A DNA stretch of 64,000 bases from positions 1 to 64,000 of the forward strand of contig NZ_FCOI02000017.1 of the NCBI RefSeq assembly GCF_001544795.2. The letters run 5' to 3'. Within the stretch, counting starts at the first letter, position 1; the number at the start of each line of letters is the position of its first letter. This DNA comes from Caballeronia temeraria. GTDB taxonomy: Bacteria > Pseudomonadota > Gammaproteobacteria > Burkholderiales > Burkholderiaceae. The notes beneath the pieces were generated by a model, which was not told the origin of the DNA, ran no database searches, and saw nothing but the letters and a program-made list of their open reading frames with translations. Both the position numbers and the translations under genes were made by a program. This document shows positions 8,488 to 16,888 of this stretch, piece by piece.

Positions 8488-9864
8488 TCAGTTCGGACCG
8501 ACCGTCTGCTCGACGGCCAGCGCGAGCGCGATGAGCGCATCGTCGTCGTTTCGTGCGCGCATGAGTTGCACGCTGGTGGGCAGGCCCGCTGCGTCGACGC
8601 CCGTGGGCATCGCGAAGGCGGGTGTATCGAGCAAGCTGCCGGGCATCGTCATCGATAGCGTCTCGAGGTTCACGCGGGCGAAGCGATCCGGATCGGCTTC
8701 GAGCGGCGCGCACTCCGGTGCAACGTGCGGCACCGTCGGGAGCAGCAGCGTGGCGCCCGCGAGTTCGTCGCCGAACTGGGCGATGAGACGCTCCCGGTCC
8801 GCGAGCAACTCGCCAAGACGCGATGCAGGCACACCGCGGCTCAGTTCGAGCCGCGTGCGCACGCGCTGGTCGATGCGCTCGGCATCGGCGGAATCCAGCA
8901 CGCCGCGATACGACTCGAAGGCTTCGAGCGATCCGAACCAGCCGCGCTCGCGGATGAGATCGCAGGCGGCGTCGAAGGCGACGACCGGCGTAGCGTCGAT
9001 GCGCGCGCCGGCTTTCGCCAGTCGAGACAGGAAGCGCATGAAGTTGCCCGCGACTGGGTCGGTCACCGCGAAACGCGTCTGCCATCCGGTCGGAACGACA
9101 AAACGCTGGCCGCGCAGGTCGGGCAGCGCGCCGATGGCTTCGCGGCCACGCACGACCGCGTCGAATGCAGCGCAGTCGGCGGCTGTGCGGGCGAGCGGGC
9201 CGATGGTGTCGGCCGACCGCGACAGGCCGGTCATGCCCTGCCGCGGGTAGCGCGCCCGGCTCGCGCGGTAGCCGACGACGCCGTTCAGCGCGGCGGGCAC
9301 GCGGATGGAGCCGGCGGTATCGGTGCCGACGGCGATCGGCACGACGCCCATCGCCACGGCGATCGCCGAGCCCGACGAGGAGCCGCCCGGCGCGCGATGT
9401 CCGCCATCTGCGACGGTTGCATCGAAAACGGGATTGAAGGGCGTGCCGAAGTGCGGGTTCAACCCGAGGCCCGAGTACGCGAATTCACTGAGGTTCGTCT
9501 TGCCGATTCCGACCAGTCCCGCGCGCACGCTTGCCGCGACGAACGGCGCATCGGCACTTGCCGGGGCGCGGGCGCGGAACAGCGCCGACCCCGCCGTCGT
9601 GACGCTGCCCGCGATATCGAACAGGTCCTTCCACGCGACCGGCACGCCGTCGAGCGCGCTCGCGGGGCGTCCGTCGCGCCAGCGGGCGGCTGCGGCGCGG
9701 GCTTCATTCAGTGCGCGGACTTCGTCGATGGAGACGAAGCAGCTGTTCGCGTCGCGCGCGGCGGCAAGCGACTGGCGCACGACGTCTTCGACATTCGCGC
9801 TTCCGTTCGCATACGTGGCGGCAAGCGTGACGGCGGACGCTCTGTGGGCGGGCTGGCTCGGCAA
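8488..9864 (-). CDS. Amidase signature-family amidase
   Basis: 458 residues with the Ser-cisSer-Lys machinery: Lys79 in GVPVAWKDLFDIAG, the Ser-rich loop GGSSSGSA (162-166) and the nucleophile Ser186 in GTDTAGSIR. The family hydrolyses linear amides, including ring-opening products such as carbamoyl and formamide derivatives (AtzF, allophanate hydrolase, GatA relatives). The start codon is TTG, preceded by GAGGAG. It is the first gene of the minus-strand operon, divergent from the dihydropyrimidinase gene, and shares with it the intergenic region of GTCAACA repeats. The likely role is hydrolysis of an amide produced by a cyclic amidohydrolase (inference). Confidence 0.93.
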   Translation of the reverse strand: MPSQPAHRASAVTLAATYANGSANVEDVVRQSLAAARDANSCFVSIDEVRALNEARAAAARWRDGRPASALDGVPVAWKDLFDIAGSVTTAGSALFRARAPASADAPFVAASVRAGLVGIGKTNLSEFAYSGLGLNPHFGTPFNPVFDATVADGGHRAPGGSSSGSAIAVAMGVVPIAVGTDTAGSIRVPAALNGVVGYRASRARYPRQGMTGLSRSADTIGPLARTAADCAAFDAVVRGREAIGALPDLRGQRFVVPTGWQTRFAVTDPVAGNFMRFLSRLAKAGARIDATPVVAFDAACDLIRERGWFGSLEAFESYRGVLDSADAERIDQRVRTRLELSRGVPASRLGELLADRERLIAQFGDELAGATLLLPTVPHVAPECAPLEADPDRFARVNLETLSMTMPGSLLDTPAFAMPTGVDAAGLPTSVQLMRARNDDDALIALALAVEQTVGPN

Positions 9865-9890
9865 TCGAAGCTCCTCATAAAATGTATTTC

Positions 9891-10120
9891 GTCAACAACA
9901 TCCGTTTACGATGCAAACGCCAAAATAAACCGGCAACTGAGGGATTACCCTTAGTTGACGTTGCATGATCGAGGTCTACGGGTGCTCGCTGCGGCGCCGT
10001 GGCGGCGAGCGTCCGTCGTCCACGCGGAGCCAACGCGCGTTTAGTCAACATCAATGTCAACAACAAATCTATTTTTGACTTTTATTTTGACGCATTAGCC
10101 TACGCTCACATGTCAACAAC
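9891..10120. promoter_or_regulatory. Divergent promoter region with repeated GTCAACA boxes
   Basis: This AT-richer spacer separates the amidase and dihydropyrimidinase genes. It contains GTCAACAACA at 9891-9900 and 10056-10065, GTCAACA at 10044-10050 and GTCAACAAC at 10112-10120, all on the plus strand. The inverted form GTTGACG lies at 9954-9960. GntR/FCD regulators commonly bind short boxes of this kind, often arranged as TTGT/ACAA half-sites, and two such regulators are encoded in this block. I infer that this is the common operator region for both divergent operons. I could not place -35/-10 elements with confidence. Confidence 0.55.
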
Positions 10121-10140
10121 GAAAATGACAACGAGCTTCC

Positions 10141-11586
10141 ATGAATGCAGATTTCGACCTCGTCGTGCGCAAGGCAAAAGTCGCGACGGCAAGCGATACC
10201 TTCCTGACCGACATCGGCGTGCGCGAGGGCCGCATCGCTCAAATGGGGCTCTCGCTCGGCCCCGGCAGACGTGAGATCGAAGCGGACGGCCGGGTCACGA
10301 CGCCGGGCGGCATCGACGCGCATTGCCACCTCGATCAGCCCATCGCGCCGCCCGCCCGCATGACCGACGACTTCGAATCGGGCACGCGGTCCGCGGCATG
10401 CGGCGGGACCACGACGATCATCCCGTTCGCCGCGCAGCACAAAGGCGGGACGCTGCGCGCGGCCGTGGACGACTATCACCGGCGGGCGAAGGGGCGTGCG
10501 AGCATCGACTATGGTTTTCATCTGATCGTTTCGGACCCGACGCCGGACATCATCGCGAATGAATTGCCGCAACTCATCGCCGAGGGCTATACGTCGTTCA
10601 AGATCTACATGACGTACGACGATCTGAAGCTCGACGACGGCCAGATCCTGCGTCTGCTTGCCCTCGCCCGCGCGCACGGCGCAATGGCGATGATCCACGC
10701 GGAAAACAGCGACTGCATCGCCTGGCTCACGCAAAACCTGCTCGATGCGGGCCTCAGCGCGCCGCGCTATCACGCGGCATCGCGGCCGATGCTCGTCGAA
10801 CGGGAGGCGACGCATCGCGCCATCAGTCTGGCCGAACTCGTCAACGTTCCGATGCTGCTCGTGCACGTATCCGCGCGGGAAGCCGTCGAGCAGATTCAGT
10901 GGGCGCGCAACCGTGGCCTCAAGGTGCTATCCGAGACCTGTCCGCAATATCTCTTTCTGACCGCCGAGGATCTCGGCATCGACGACAGCTACGAAGGCGC
11001 GCGTTGCGTATGCAGCCCGCCGCCGCGTGACACCGCGAGTCAGCAGGCCATCTGGGCCGCGCTCGCGGACGGCACCTTCACGATTTTCTCGTCGGACCAC
11101 GCGCCGTTTTCCTTCGACGATCCACACGGCAAAAAGCCCGACGGAAAAGAGGTCGCGTTCCCGCACATTCCCAACGGCATTCCGGGCATCGAGACGCGTT
11201 TGCCGCTGCTGTATTCGGAAGGCGTGATGACCGGGCGCATTTCCGTCAACCGTTTCGTCGAGCTGACCGCGACGAATCCGGCAAAGACCTACGGCCTGCA
11301 TCCGCGCAAAGGGACGATCGCGATTGGCTCGGACGCCGACTTCGTGATCTGGACCGAGCGACCCGGCGACCCGGTTGCGCTCACCAACGCGATGCTGCAT
11401 CACGCGGTGGATTACACGCCGTACGAAGGCCGCGCGCTCTCAGCGTGGCCGGCTTACACGGTGGCCGGCGGCGAAATCGTGTGGGACGGCGAGCGTTTTC
11501 TCGGAACGCCCGGACGCGGACGCTTTCTCGCGCGCGGGCTGCCGACCATTGTCCCAGGCAGGCCCGCCGAACGCGCGGCGCGCTGA
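10141..11586 (+). CDS. Dihydropyrimidinase/hydantoinase-family amidohydrolase
   Basis: 481 residues, normal family length. All binuclear-metal ligands are present: H61 and H63 (DAHCHLD), carbamylated Lys154 (SFKIYMTYD), H186 (MIHAENS), H242 (LVHVSA) and D319 (FSSDHAPF). The enzyme opens cyclic amides such as dihydropyrimidines, hydantoins or related imides reversibly in the cytoplasm, usually with two zinc ions. It is the first gene of a plus-strand operon leading into the ABC importer, and divergent from an amidase that could process the opened product. A second ring-opening candidate (PuuE-like) is encoded downstream, so the physiological substrate may not be a pyrimidine. Confidence 0.93.
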   Translation: MNADFDLVVRKAKVATASDTFLTDIGVREGRIAQMGLSLGPGRREIEADGRVTTPGGIDAHCHLDQPIAPPARMTDDFESGTRSAACGGTTTIIPFAAQHKGGTLRAAVDDYHRRAKGRASIDYGFHLIVSDPTPDIIANELPQLIAEGYTSFKIYMTYDDLKLDDGQILRLLALARAHGAMAMIHAENSDCIAWLTQNLLDAGLSAPRYHAASRPMLVEREATHRAISLAELVNVPMLLVHVSAREAVEQIQWARNRGLKVLSETCPQYLFLTAEDLGIDDSYEGARCVCSPPPRDTASQQAIWAALADGTFTIFSSDHAPFSFDDPHGKKPDGKEVAFPHIPNGIPGIETRLPLLYSEGVMTGRISVNRFVELTATNPAKTYGLHPRKGTIAIGSDADFVIWTERPGDPVALTNAMLHHAVDYTPYEGRALSAWPAYTVAGGEIVWDGERFLGTPGRGRFLARGLPTIVPGRPAERAAR

Positions 11587-11637
11587 TCTTCAAGCCTCCA
11601 ACGTCATTCGTCTCACTCTTCACGCAAGGAGCGTGTC

Positions 11638-13278
11638 ATGTCGCAATCGTATGCAGCAGCCTGCGCGTCAGCATCGGCGCGAGCGGGTTCCCTCGGGCTT
11701 GGACGGATCGTCGCGGCCGCCGCCGCAATCGGCATCGCTGCGGGTTCGACGCCCGTGCATGCGCAAGGCAACAACGCAGTCCTCGTCGTTGCCGGTCCGC
11801 GCACGCCGGAGTCGCTCGATCAGGAATATCCGCCGACTGAAGCAGGCCACGAAGCGCGCCGCAACATCTACGAACGGCTGCTTTCGTACGAGACGAAGCC
11901 CGGCGAGAACGGCGTCACGGTGGAGGATTTCAGCAAGTTCCGCGGCGCGCTCGCGGAGAGCTGGGAGACGTCGCCGGACAAGACGTCGATCACGTTCCAT
12001 CTGCGCCGCGGCGTGAAAAGCTATGCGGGCAACACGCTCACCGCCGACGACGTCATGTGGACCTTCGAGCGCGGCTGGAACCTCAAGGCGACTTTCCGCT
12101 GGTACATGACGCAGGTGCTGAAGATCAGCGACTTCAAGGCCGCATTCCAGAAGATCGACGATCAGACGGTCAAGGTCACGCTGCCGAAGCCTTCGCCGCT
12201 GATCGAGCGCATCTGGGTGAACAACGATCTCGGGATCATCGATTCGGTCGAGATCAAAAAGCACGTCACCTCCGACGATCCGTGGGGTTCGCGCTGGCTC
12301 GCGAGCCACTCGGCATCTTTCGCGCCGTATCAGGTCACCAAGTACGCGCCGGGCCAGGAAGTCGTCTACGACGCGAACAAGAGCTACTATCGCGGTGCGC
12401 CTAAGCTCACGCGCATCATGTTCCGCGAAATGCCGACGTCCGCGAACCGCCTTGCCGCGCTGCAGGCGGGCGCGGTCGACGTCGCGGAATGGCTCGCGCC
12501 GCGCGAGCAGGCCACGCTCGACAAGATGCCGGGCGTGAAGGTCTGGAAGGTGTACGGCAACTACATCCAGCGCGTGGAGATGAACAACAACACCGCGCCG
12601 TTCAACAACGAGAAGGTGCGTCAGGCGCTGAACTACGCGGTGCCGCGCGAGCAGATTCTCAAGTCGGTGTTTTATGGCACGGCGCGGCCGACGAAAAGCC
12701 CGGTGTCGGAGATCTATCCGGCCTATACCGATCAGTACTATCACTACACCGAAGACCTGGAAAAAGCACGTGCGCTGCTGAAGGAAGCCGGCTACGAAAA
12801 GGGCTTCAAGACGCAGCTCGGCTACCCGACCGGCGACCAGACCGAAGAAGAGCTCGCGATCATCCTGAAGACCGCGTTCTCGAAGATCGGCGTGGATGTC
12901 GAGTTGCAGAAGCTGCCGGCATCGACGCTCGTCGAGCGCTATTCGAAGGGCACGATCCCGATGTACTTCTTCCGCGACATGGCAATCGTCCCGGACGCGG
13001 CCTACGTGACGAACCTGTGGCTCAATAGCGCGTCGCTCATCAACTACTCGCATTACAAGAACGCCGAAGTCGATTCTCTCATCAACGAAAGTCTTTCCAT
13101 TACCGACGAAGCGAAGCGCACGACTTCGATGCATCGCGTCCAGGAACTCGTGATGAACGAAGCGCCCTGGGTCTTCCTGATCAACCCGGGCTACCAGCTC
13201 GCCACGCGCGCGAACGTCAAGGGCTATAGCTGGAACACGACCAACGGCAACACCTGGTACGACTTCTCCAAGAACTAA
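11638..13278 (+). CDS. ABC transporter binding protein, DppA/OppA family (SBP_bac_5)
   Basis: 546 residues with an N-terminal signal peptide: a hydrophobic core IVAAAAAIGIAAG and a likely cleavage after VHAQG near residue 43. The body shows family landmarks: LAESWETSPDKTSITFHLRRG, the RLAALQAGAVDVAEW strand and NYAVPREQIL. Such proteins capture peptides, opines, nickel chelates or small amides in the periplasm. It starts 51 bases after the amidohydrolase and precedes two permease genes and a fused ATPase gene, so a full importer is present. A strong hairpin in the 69-base gap to the first permease probably allows higher expression of this subunit. Confidence 0.95.
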   Translation: MSQSYAAACASASARAGSLGLGRIVAAAAAIGIAAGSTPVHAQGNNAVLVVAGPRTPESLDQEYPPTEAGHEARRNIYERLLSYETKPGENGVTVEDFSKFRGALAESWETSPDKTSITFHLRRGVKSYAGNTLTADDVMWTFERGWNLKATFRWYMTQVLKISDFKAAFQKIDDQTVKVTLPKPSPLIERIWVNNDLGIIDSVEIKKHVTSDDPWGSRWLASHSASFAPYQVTKYAPGQEVVYDANKSYYRGAPKLTRIMFREMPTSANRLAALQAGAVDVAEWLAPREQATLDKMPGVKVWKVYGNYIQRVEMNNNTAPFNNEKVRQALNYAVPREQILKSVFYGTARPTKSPVSEIYPAYTDQYYHYTEDLEKARALLKEAGYEKGFKTQLGYPTGDQTEEELAIILKTAFSKIGVDVELQKLPASTLVERYSKGTIPMYFFRDMAIVPDAAYVTNLWLNSASLINYSHYKNAEVDSLINESLSITDEAKRTTSMHRVQELVMNEAPWVFLINPGYQLATRANVKGYSWNTTNGNTWYDFSKN

Positions 13279-13282
13279 GCAG

Positions 13283-13323
13283 AACCGGCGCGCGCGCACC
13301 GGCCTCCTCGGGCGCGCGCGGTT
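13283..13323 (+). promoter_or_regulatory. Intercistronic hairpin after the binding-protein gene
   Basis: AACCG followed by an alternating CG arm (13283-13295) can pair with the GC-rich arm ending in GGTT (13312-13323), with one bulged G and a loop of about 16 bases. It lies between a periplasmic binding-protein gene and its permease gene. Hairpins there commonly protect the upstream message from 3' decay or reduce read-through, giving excess binding protein. There is no T-run directly after it, so I do not call it a terminator. Confidence 0.5.
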
Positions 13324-13347
13324 CATCCCTTTTCGAGGACCAGCGCG

Positions 13348-14388
13348 ATGTCTCTCTTCATTGCATGGCGATCCGTTCCGCGCCCGCTACGCATCGTCAT
13401 CGCGCGGATCGGCATTCTCGTTCCGCAGATGTTCGGCGTGATGTTCGCGACGTTTCTGCTGATTCGACTGTTGCCCGGCGATCCCGCCCTGCTGATGCTC
13501 GGCAACATGGCGACGCCCGAAGCCATCGCCTCGTTGCGCGAGCGGCTGCATCTGAACGGCAGCGTCTGGTCGCAGTTCGGCGGCTATGTGTCTGCGCTGA
13601 TGCACGGCGATCTCGGCACCTCGATGTTCACGTCGAACCCCGTGACGGTCGACCTGCTGCAACGCGTGCCCGCGACGCTCGAACTCATCGTGTATTCGAT
13701 GATCCTGACCGTGGTGCTGGGCGTCGGCATCGCGGTGACATCGGCGGTGCGTCCCGGGGGCATCGTCGATCGGGCGAGCCGCGTGTATGGGCTCGCTGCG
13801 GGCGCCATCCCCGATTTCTGGGTCGGCCTGCTGCTGATCTACACGCTGTTTCATCTCGCCGGCATTGCGCCCGCACCGTTCGGACGAGTCGATTCGTTCG
13901 TCACGCCGCCGCCGACGGTCACGGGCTTCTACACCATCGACGCCGTCATCGCCGGCGACTGGGAAGCATGGCGCTCGTCGGTATCGCATCTTTGGCTGCC
14001 GGTGCTCACGCTCACCATCGTCAACATGGGCGGCCTGATGAAGCTGACGCGCGCCACGTTCGAGGGCCTTTACAAGAGCGAATTCATCCGTCACGGACGC
14101 GCATCCGGTCTATCCGAACGCACGCTTGTGCTGAGTGCGCTGCGCAACAGCCTGCCTCCGATCATCACGATGATCGGCTTTCTGTTCGGCTTCCTGCTGG
14201 GCGCGGCGGTACTGGTGGAGACGATCTTCGCGTGGGGCGGGCTCGGCCAGTACGCGGTCCAGGCGGTGATGAACAGCGACTATCCCGCGCTACAGGGCTT
14301 CGTGCTCGTGGCCGCCGCATTCATCCTGCTCGTCTATACCGCCGTGGACGTGCTCTACGGCCTCGCCGACCCGAGGATCGAAATATGA
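13348..14388 (+). CDS. ABC transporter permease, DppB-like
   Basis: 346 residues. The N-terminal helix is followed by the conserved FLLIRLLPGDPA, and a periplasmic insert precedes the inner-membrane helices. The EAA-type loop RHGRASGLSERTLVLSALRNS (residues about 250-270) contacts the ATPase. It forms the translocation pore together with the next permease. GAGGACCAG upstream is a weak ribosome-binding site. The stop overlaps the start of the next gene (ATGA). Confidence 0.94.
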   Translation: MSLFIAWRSVPRPLRIVIARIGILVPQMFGVMFATFLLIRLLPGDPALLMLGNMATPEAIASLRERLHLNGSVWSQFGGYVSALMHGDLGTSMFTSNPVTVDLLQRVPATLELIVYSMILTVVLGVGIAVTSAVRPGGIVDRASRVYGLAAGAIPDFWVGLLLIYTLFHLAGIAPAPFGRVDSFVTPPPTVTGFYTIDAVIAGDWEAWRSSVSHLWLPVLTLTIVNMGGLMKLTRATFEGLYKSEFIRHGRASGLSERTLVLSALRNSLPPIITMIGFLFGFLLGAAVLVETIFAWGGLGQYAVQAVMNSDYPALQGFVLVAAAFILLVYTAVDVLYGLADPRIEI

Positions 14389-15227
14389 AACCGCTCTTTT
14401 CCCTGCGGGGCCGCGCGAATGCAACGCTCATCGTCGGACTCGCGCTGCTCGCGCTGCAGATCGTGCTGATCGTCTTCGCGCCCGTCATCGCGCCGCACTC
14501 GCCGATCGACGCCGATCCATCCAACATCCTGAAGCCGCCGTCGTGGCATTACTGGTTCGGCACGGACGTTTCGGGCATGGACATTCTTTCGCGCGTGATC
14601 TACGCGACCCGCATCAACTTGCTCATCAGCGTAACGGCTGTGGCCATCGCCTTCGCGATCGGCGTGCCGATCGGGCTTTTTATCGGCTACTACCGGAACC
14701 TGCTGAGCACGCTCGTGATGCGAGTGTTCGACTTCATCCAGTCGTTTCCGGTTTTCGTCATCGGCATGGCGCTCGTATCCGTCATGGGTCAGGAAATCTG
14801 GAACGTGGCGATCGTGCTGGCCGTCCTCTTCATCCCGATGTTCGCGCGCCTGATTCGGGCGGAAGTGCTGTCGTTGCGCGACCGGCCGTTCATCAGCGCG
14901 GCGGTGTGCAGCGGCGCCACCGACACAGCCATCATGTTCCGTCACATCTTGCCCAACGCCATCACGCCCGCCATCGTGCAGATCTCCATTAGCATCGGCA
15001 TGGCCATTCTGCTGACGGCGGGGCTCTCGTTCGTCGGCGCGGGCGTACGCATGCCGACGCCCGAGTGGGGCCTGATGGTCGCCAATGGCGCGCAGCAGAT
15101 GATTCTCGGCGTCTGGTGGGCAGCGCTCTTTCCGGGCCTCGCCATCATCGTCTCGGTGCTGACCTTCGCGATTCTCGGCGATGCCGTCAAGCGTCTCTCC
15201 GATCCCGTCACGCGAGGCAAGTCATGA
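14385..15227 (+). CDS. ABC transporter permease, DppC-like
   Basis: 280 residues, beginning MKPLFSLRGR and overlapping the upstream stop by ATGA. An N-terminal helix is followed by the DppC landmark HYWFGTDVSGMDILSRV (about residues 46-62), four to five further helices and an EAA loop ICSGATD-like AVCSGATDTAIMFRHIL. It pairs with the DppB-like protein as the second pore subunit. Its stop overlaps the start of the fused ATPase gene, so the transporter operon is tightly coupled. Confidence 0.94.
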   Translation: MKPLFSLRGRANATLIVGLALLALQIVLIVFAPVIAPHSPIDADPSNILKPPSWHYWFGTDVSGMDILSRVIYATRINLLISVTAVAIAFAIGVPIGLFIGYYRNLLSTLVMRVFDFIQSFPVFVIGMALVSVMGQEIWNVAIVLAVLFIPMFARLIRAEVLSLRDRPFISAAVCSGATDTAIMFRHILPNAITPAIVQISISIGMAILLTAGLSFVGAGVRMPTPEWGLMVANGAQQMILGVWWAALFPGLAIIVSVLTFAILGDAVKRLSDPVTRGKS

Positions 15228-16888
15228 GCAGCGCGCCCTCATCTTCATTGCTCGAAGTACACGACCTCTGCGTCGCCTTCGACGACGCGCCGTCTCGGCA
15301 CGTGCTCGACGGCGTCAGCTTCGCGCTGCGCAAGGGCGAAATTCTCGGCATCGTCGGCGAAACCGGCGCGGGCAAGTCGGTGCTGGCCCGTTCCATCATC
15401 GACCTGTTGCCGGAGGGCGGCCGCGTCGTTGGCGGCCGCATCGTGCTCGACGGCAAGTCCGTGCTGGACATGTCCGCGCGTGAAAAGCGCGGATATCGCG
15501 GCGGCGATGTCGCGCTGATCGGCACGAACGCGAAAATGCTGCTCGATCCCGTCGAGACGGTCGGTGCGCAGATCGTGCGCGTACTGCGCGTCCACAGGCG
15601 CATCGGCCGGAAGGCGGCGTGGCGCGAAGCCATCGAACTGTTCCGGCAAGTGGGCATCGTCAATCCGGAAGCGCGAGCCCACGCGTATCCTCACGAACTT
15701 TCGGGCGGCATGGCGCAGCGCGTGGTGATCGCGATGGCGCTGATCGCGCAGCCGAGGGTTCTCCTCGCCGACGACGCGACGCTCGGCCTCGACGCGACCA
15801 TTCAGTTGCAGGTGCTCGACCTGCTCGCGAGCAAGGCGCGCGAACTGGGTCTGAGCGTCGTGATGGTGACGCACGACCTTGGCATCGTTGCCAACTACTG
15901 CGACCGCGTTGCCATCATGAAGGACGGGCAACTGATCGAACTCGCGGACGTCGGCCCGTTCATTCGAGCTCCGTCCCGCTCTTACAGCCGCGAATTGCTC
16001 GATGCCGCGAAAGTGCGTCCCGCGCCGCGCGGCGCGCAAGCCGCCGGAGAGGAGGCGGCGCAGACGCCGCGTCCACTGCTGGAAGTCGAGCATCTGGTCA
16101 AGACCTTCGTTTCCGATCGCAATCACGCCGTGGTGCGCGCGATCGACGACGTCTCGTTTTCCATCGGGCGGGGCGAGACGCTCGCGCTCGTCGGCGAAAG
16201 CGGTTCGGGCAAGACGACGACCGGGCAATGCCTTCTGCGTCTGCTCGACGCGGACTCGGGCGTCGTGCGCTTCGACGGCATGAGCACGCTCGACATGACG
16301 CGTGGTGCGTTTCGCAGCGTGCGGCGACGGATGCAGATGGTGTTTCAGGAACCGTATGTGTCGCTGAATCCGCGCTGGCAGGTGCGCGATCTGATCGCCG
16401 AGCCGTTCGCACTCGGCGACAAGCTGAGCCGCGCCGATCGGGAGGCGCGCATTCTGCATTTGCTCGATCTCGTGAATCTTTCGCGGCGCCGCGCGAGCGC
16501 GTATCCGCACGACCTCACGGCCGGCGAGCAGAAGCGCGTGGGCATTGCGCGCGCACTCGCCGCGAACCCCGATTTCGTCGTCTTCGACGAGTGCACGACC
16601 GCGCTCGACATTCGCGTGCGCGCACAGATCATCGACCTCGTGCGCAATCTTCAGCGCGAGATGGGGCTGTCCGCGCTTTTCATCACGCACGACCTGAACT
16701 CGGTGCGCTCGCTCGCGCACTATGTCGCGGTGATGCGGCACGGAAAGATCATCGAGACGGGCACCGCCGACACCGTGTTCGAGCGGCCCGTCGAGGAATA
16801 CACGCGCAAGCTGTTGCAGGCCGAGCTTCCGATCGAGGAAGTGGCGAGAACCGTTCATCATCTCGACGTCGCGGGAGCACGACAATGA
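15224..16888 (+). CDS. Fused double ATPase (DppD-DppF) of peptide/opine-type ABC importer
   Basis: 554 residues containing both ATPase domains in one chain, where many relatives use two proteins. Domain 1: Walker A GETGAGKS (45-52), signature LSGGM (159-163), Walker B ending LLADDAT with Asp184 where the catalytic Glu is expected. At the Q-loop, LIGTNAKMLLDP has Thr101 in place of Gln. Domain 2: Walker A GESGSGKT (324-331), normal Q-loop MVFQEPYVSLNP, Walker B FDECT with Glu456, but a signature LTAGE (431-435) instead of LSGGQ. The odd residues of domain 1 and the odd signature of domain 2 belong to the same composite ATP site, so one site looks degenerate and the other canonical. ATGA overlaps link it to its neighbours on both sides. 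Confidence 0.93.
   Translation: MSSAPSSSLLEVHDLCVAFDDAPSRHVLDGVSFALRKGEILGIVGETGAGKSVLARSIIDLLPEGGRVVGGRIVLDGKSVLDMSAREKRGYRGGDVALIGTNAKMLLDPVETVGAQIVRVLRVHRRIGRKAAWREAIELFRQVGIVNPEARAHAYPHELSGGMAQRVVIAMALIAQPRVLLADDATLGLDATIQLQVLDLLASKARELGLSVVMVTHDLGIVANYCDRVAIMKDGQLIELADVGPFIRAPSRSYSRELLDAAKVRPAPRGAQAAGEEAAQTPRPLLEVEHLVKTFVSDRNHAVVRAIDDVSFSIGRGETLALVGESGSGKTTTGQCLLRLLDADSGVVRFDGMSTLDMTRGAFRSVRRRMQMVFQEPYVSLNPRWQVRDLIAEPFALGDKLSRADREARILHLLDLVNLSRRRASAYPHDLTAGEQKRVGIARALAANPDFVVFDECTTALDIRVRAQIIDLVRNLQREMGLSALFITHDLNSVRSLAHYVAVMRHGKIIETGTADTVFERPVEEYTRKLLQAELPIEEVARTVHHLDVAGARQ

Noticed and set aside
10141..11586. Standard reductive pyrimidine degradation (pydABC)
   Set aside because: No dihydropyrimidine dehydrogenase or beta-ureidopropionase is encoded nearby; only the cyclic amidohydrolase matches.
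13365..14384. Open frame upstream of the DppC-like gene
   Set aside because: Overlaps the DppB-like gene out of frame with arginine-rich composition; the real start is the ATG overlapping the DppB stop.
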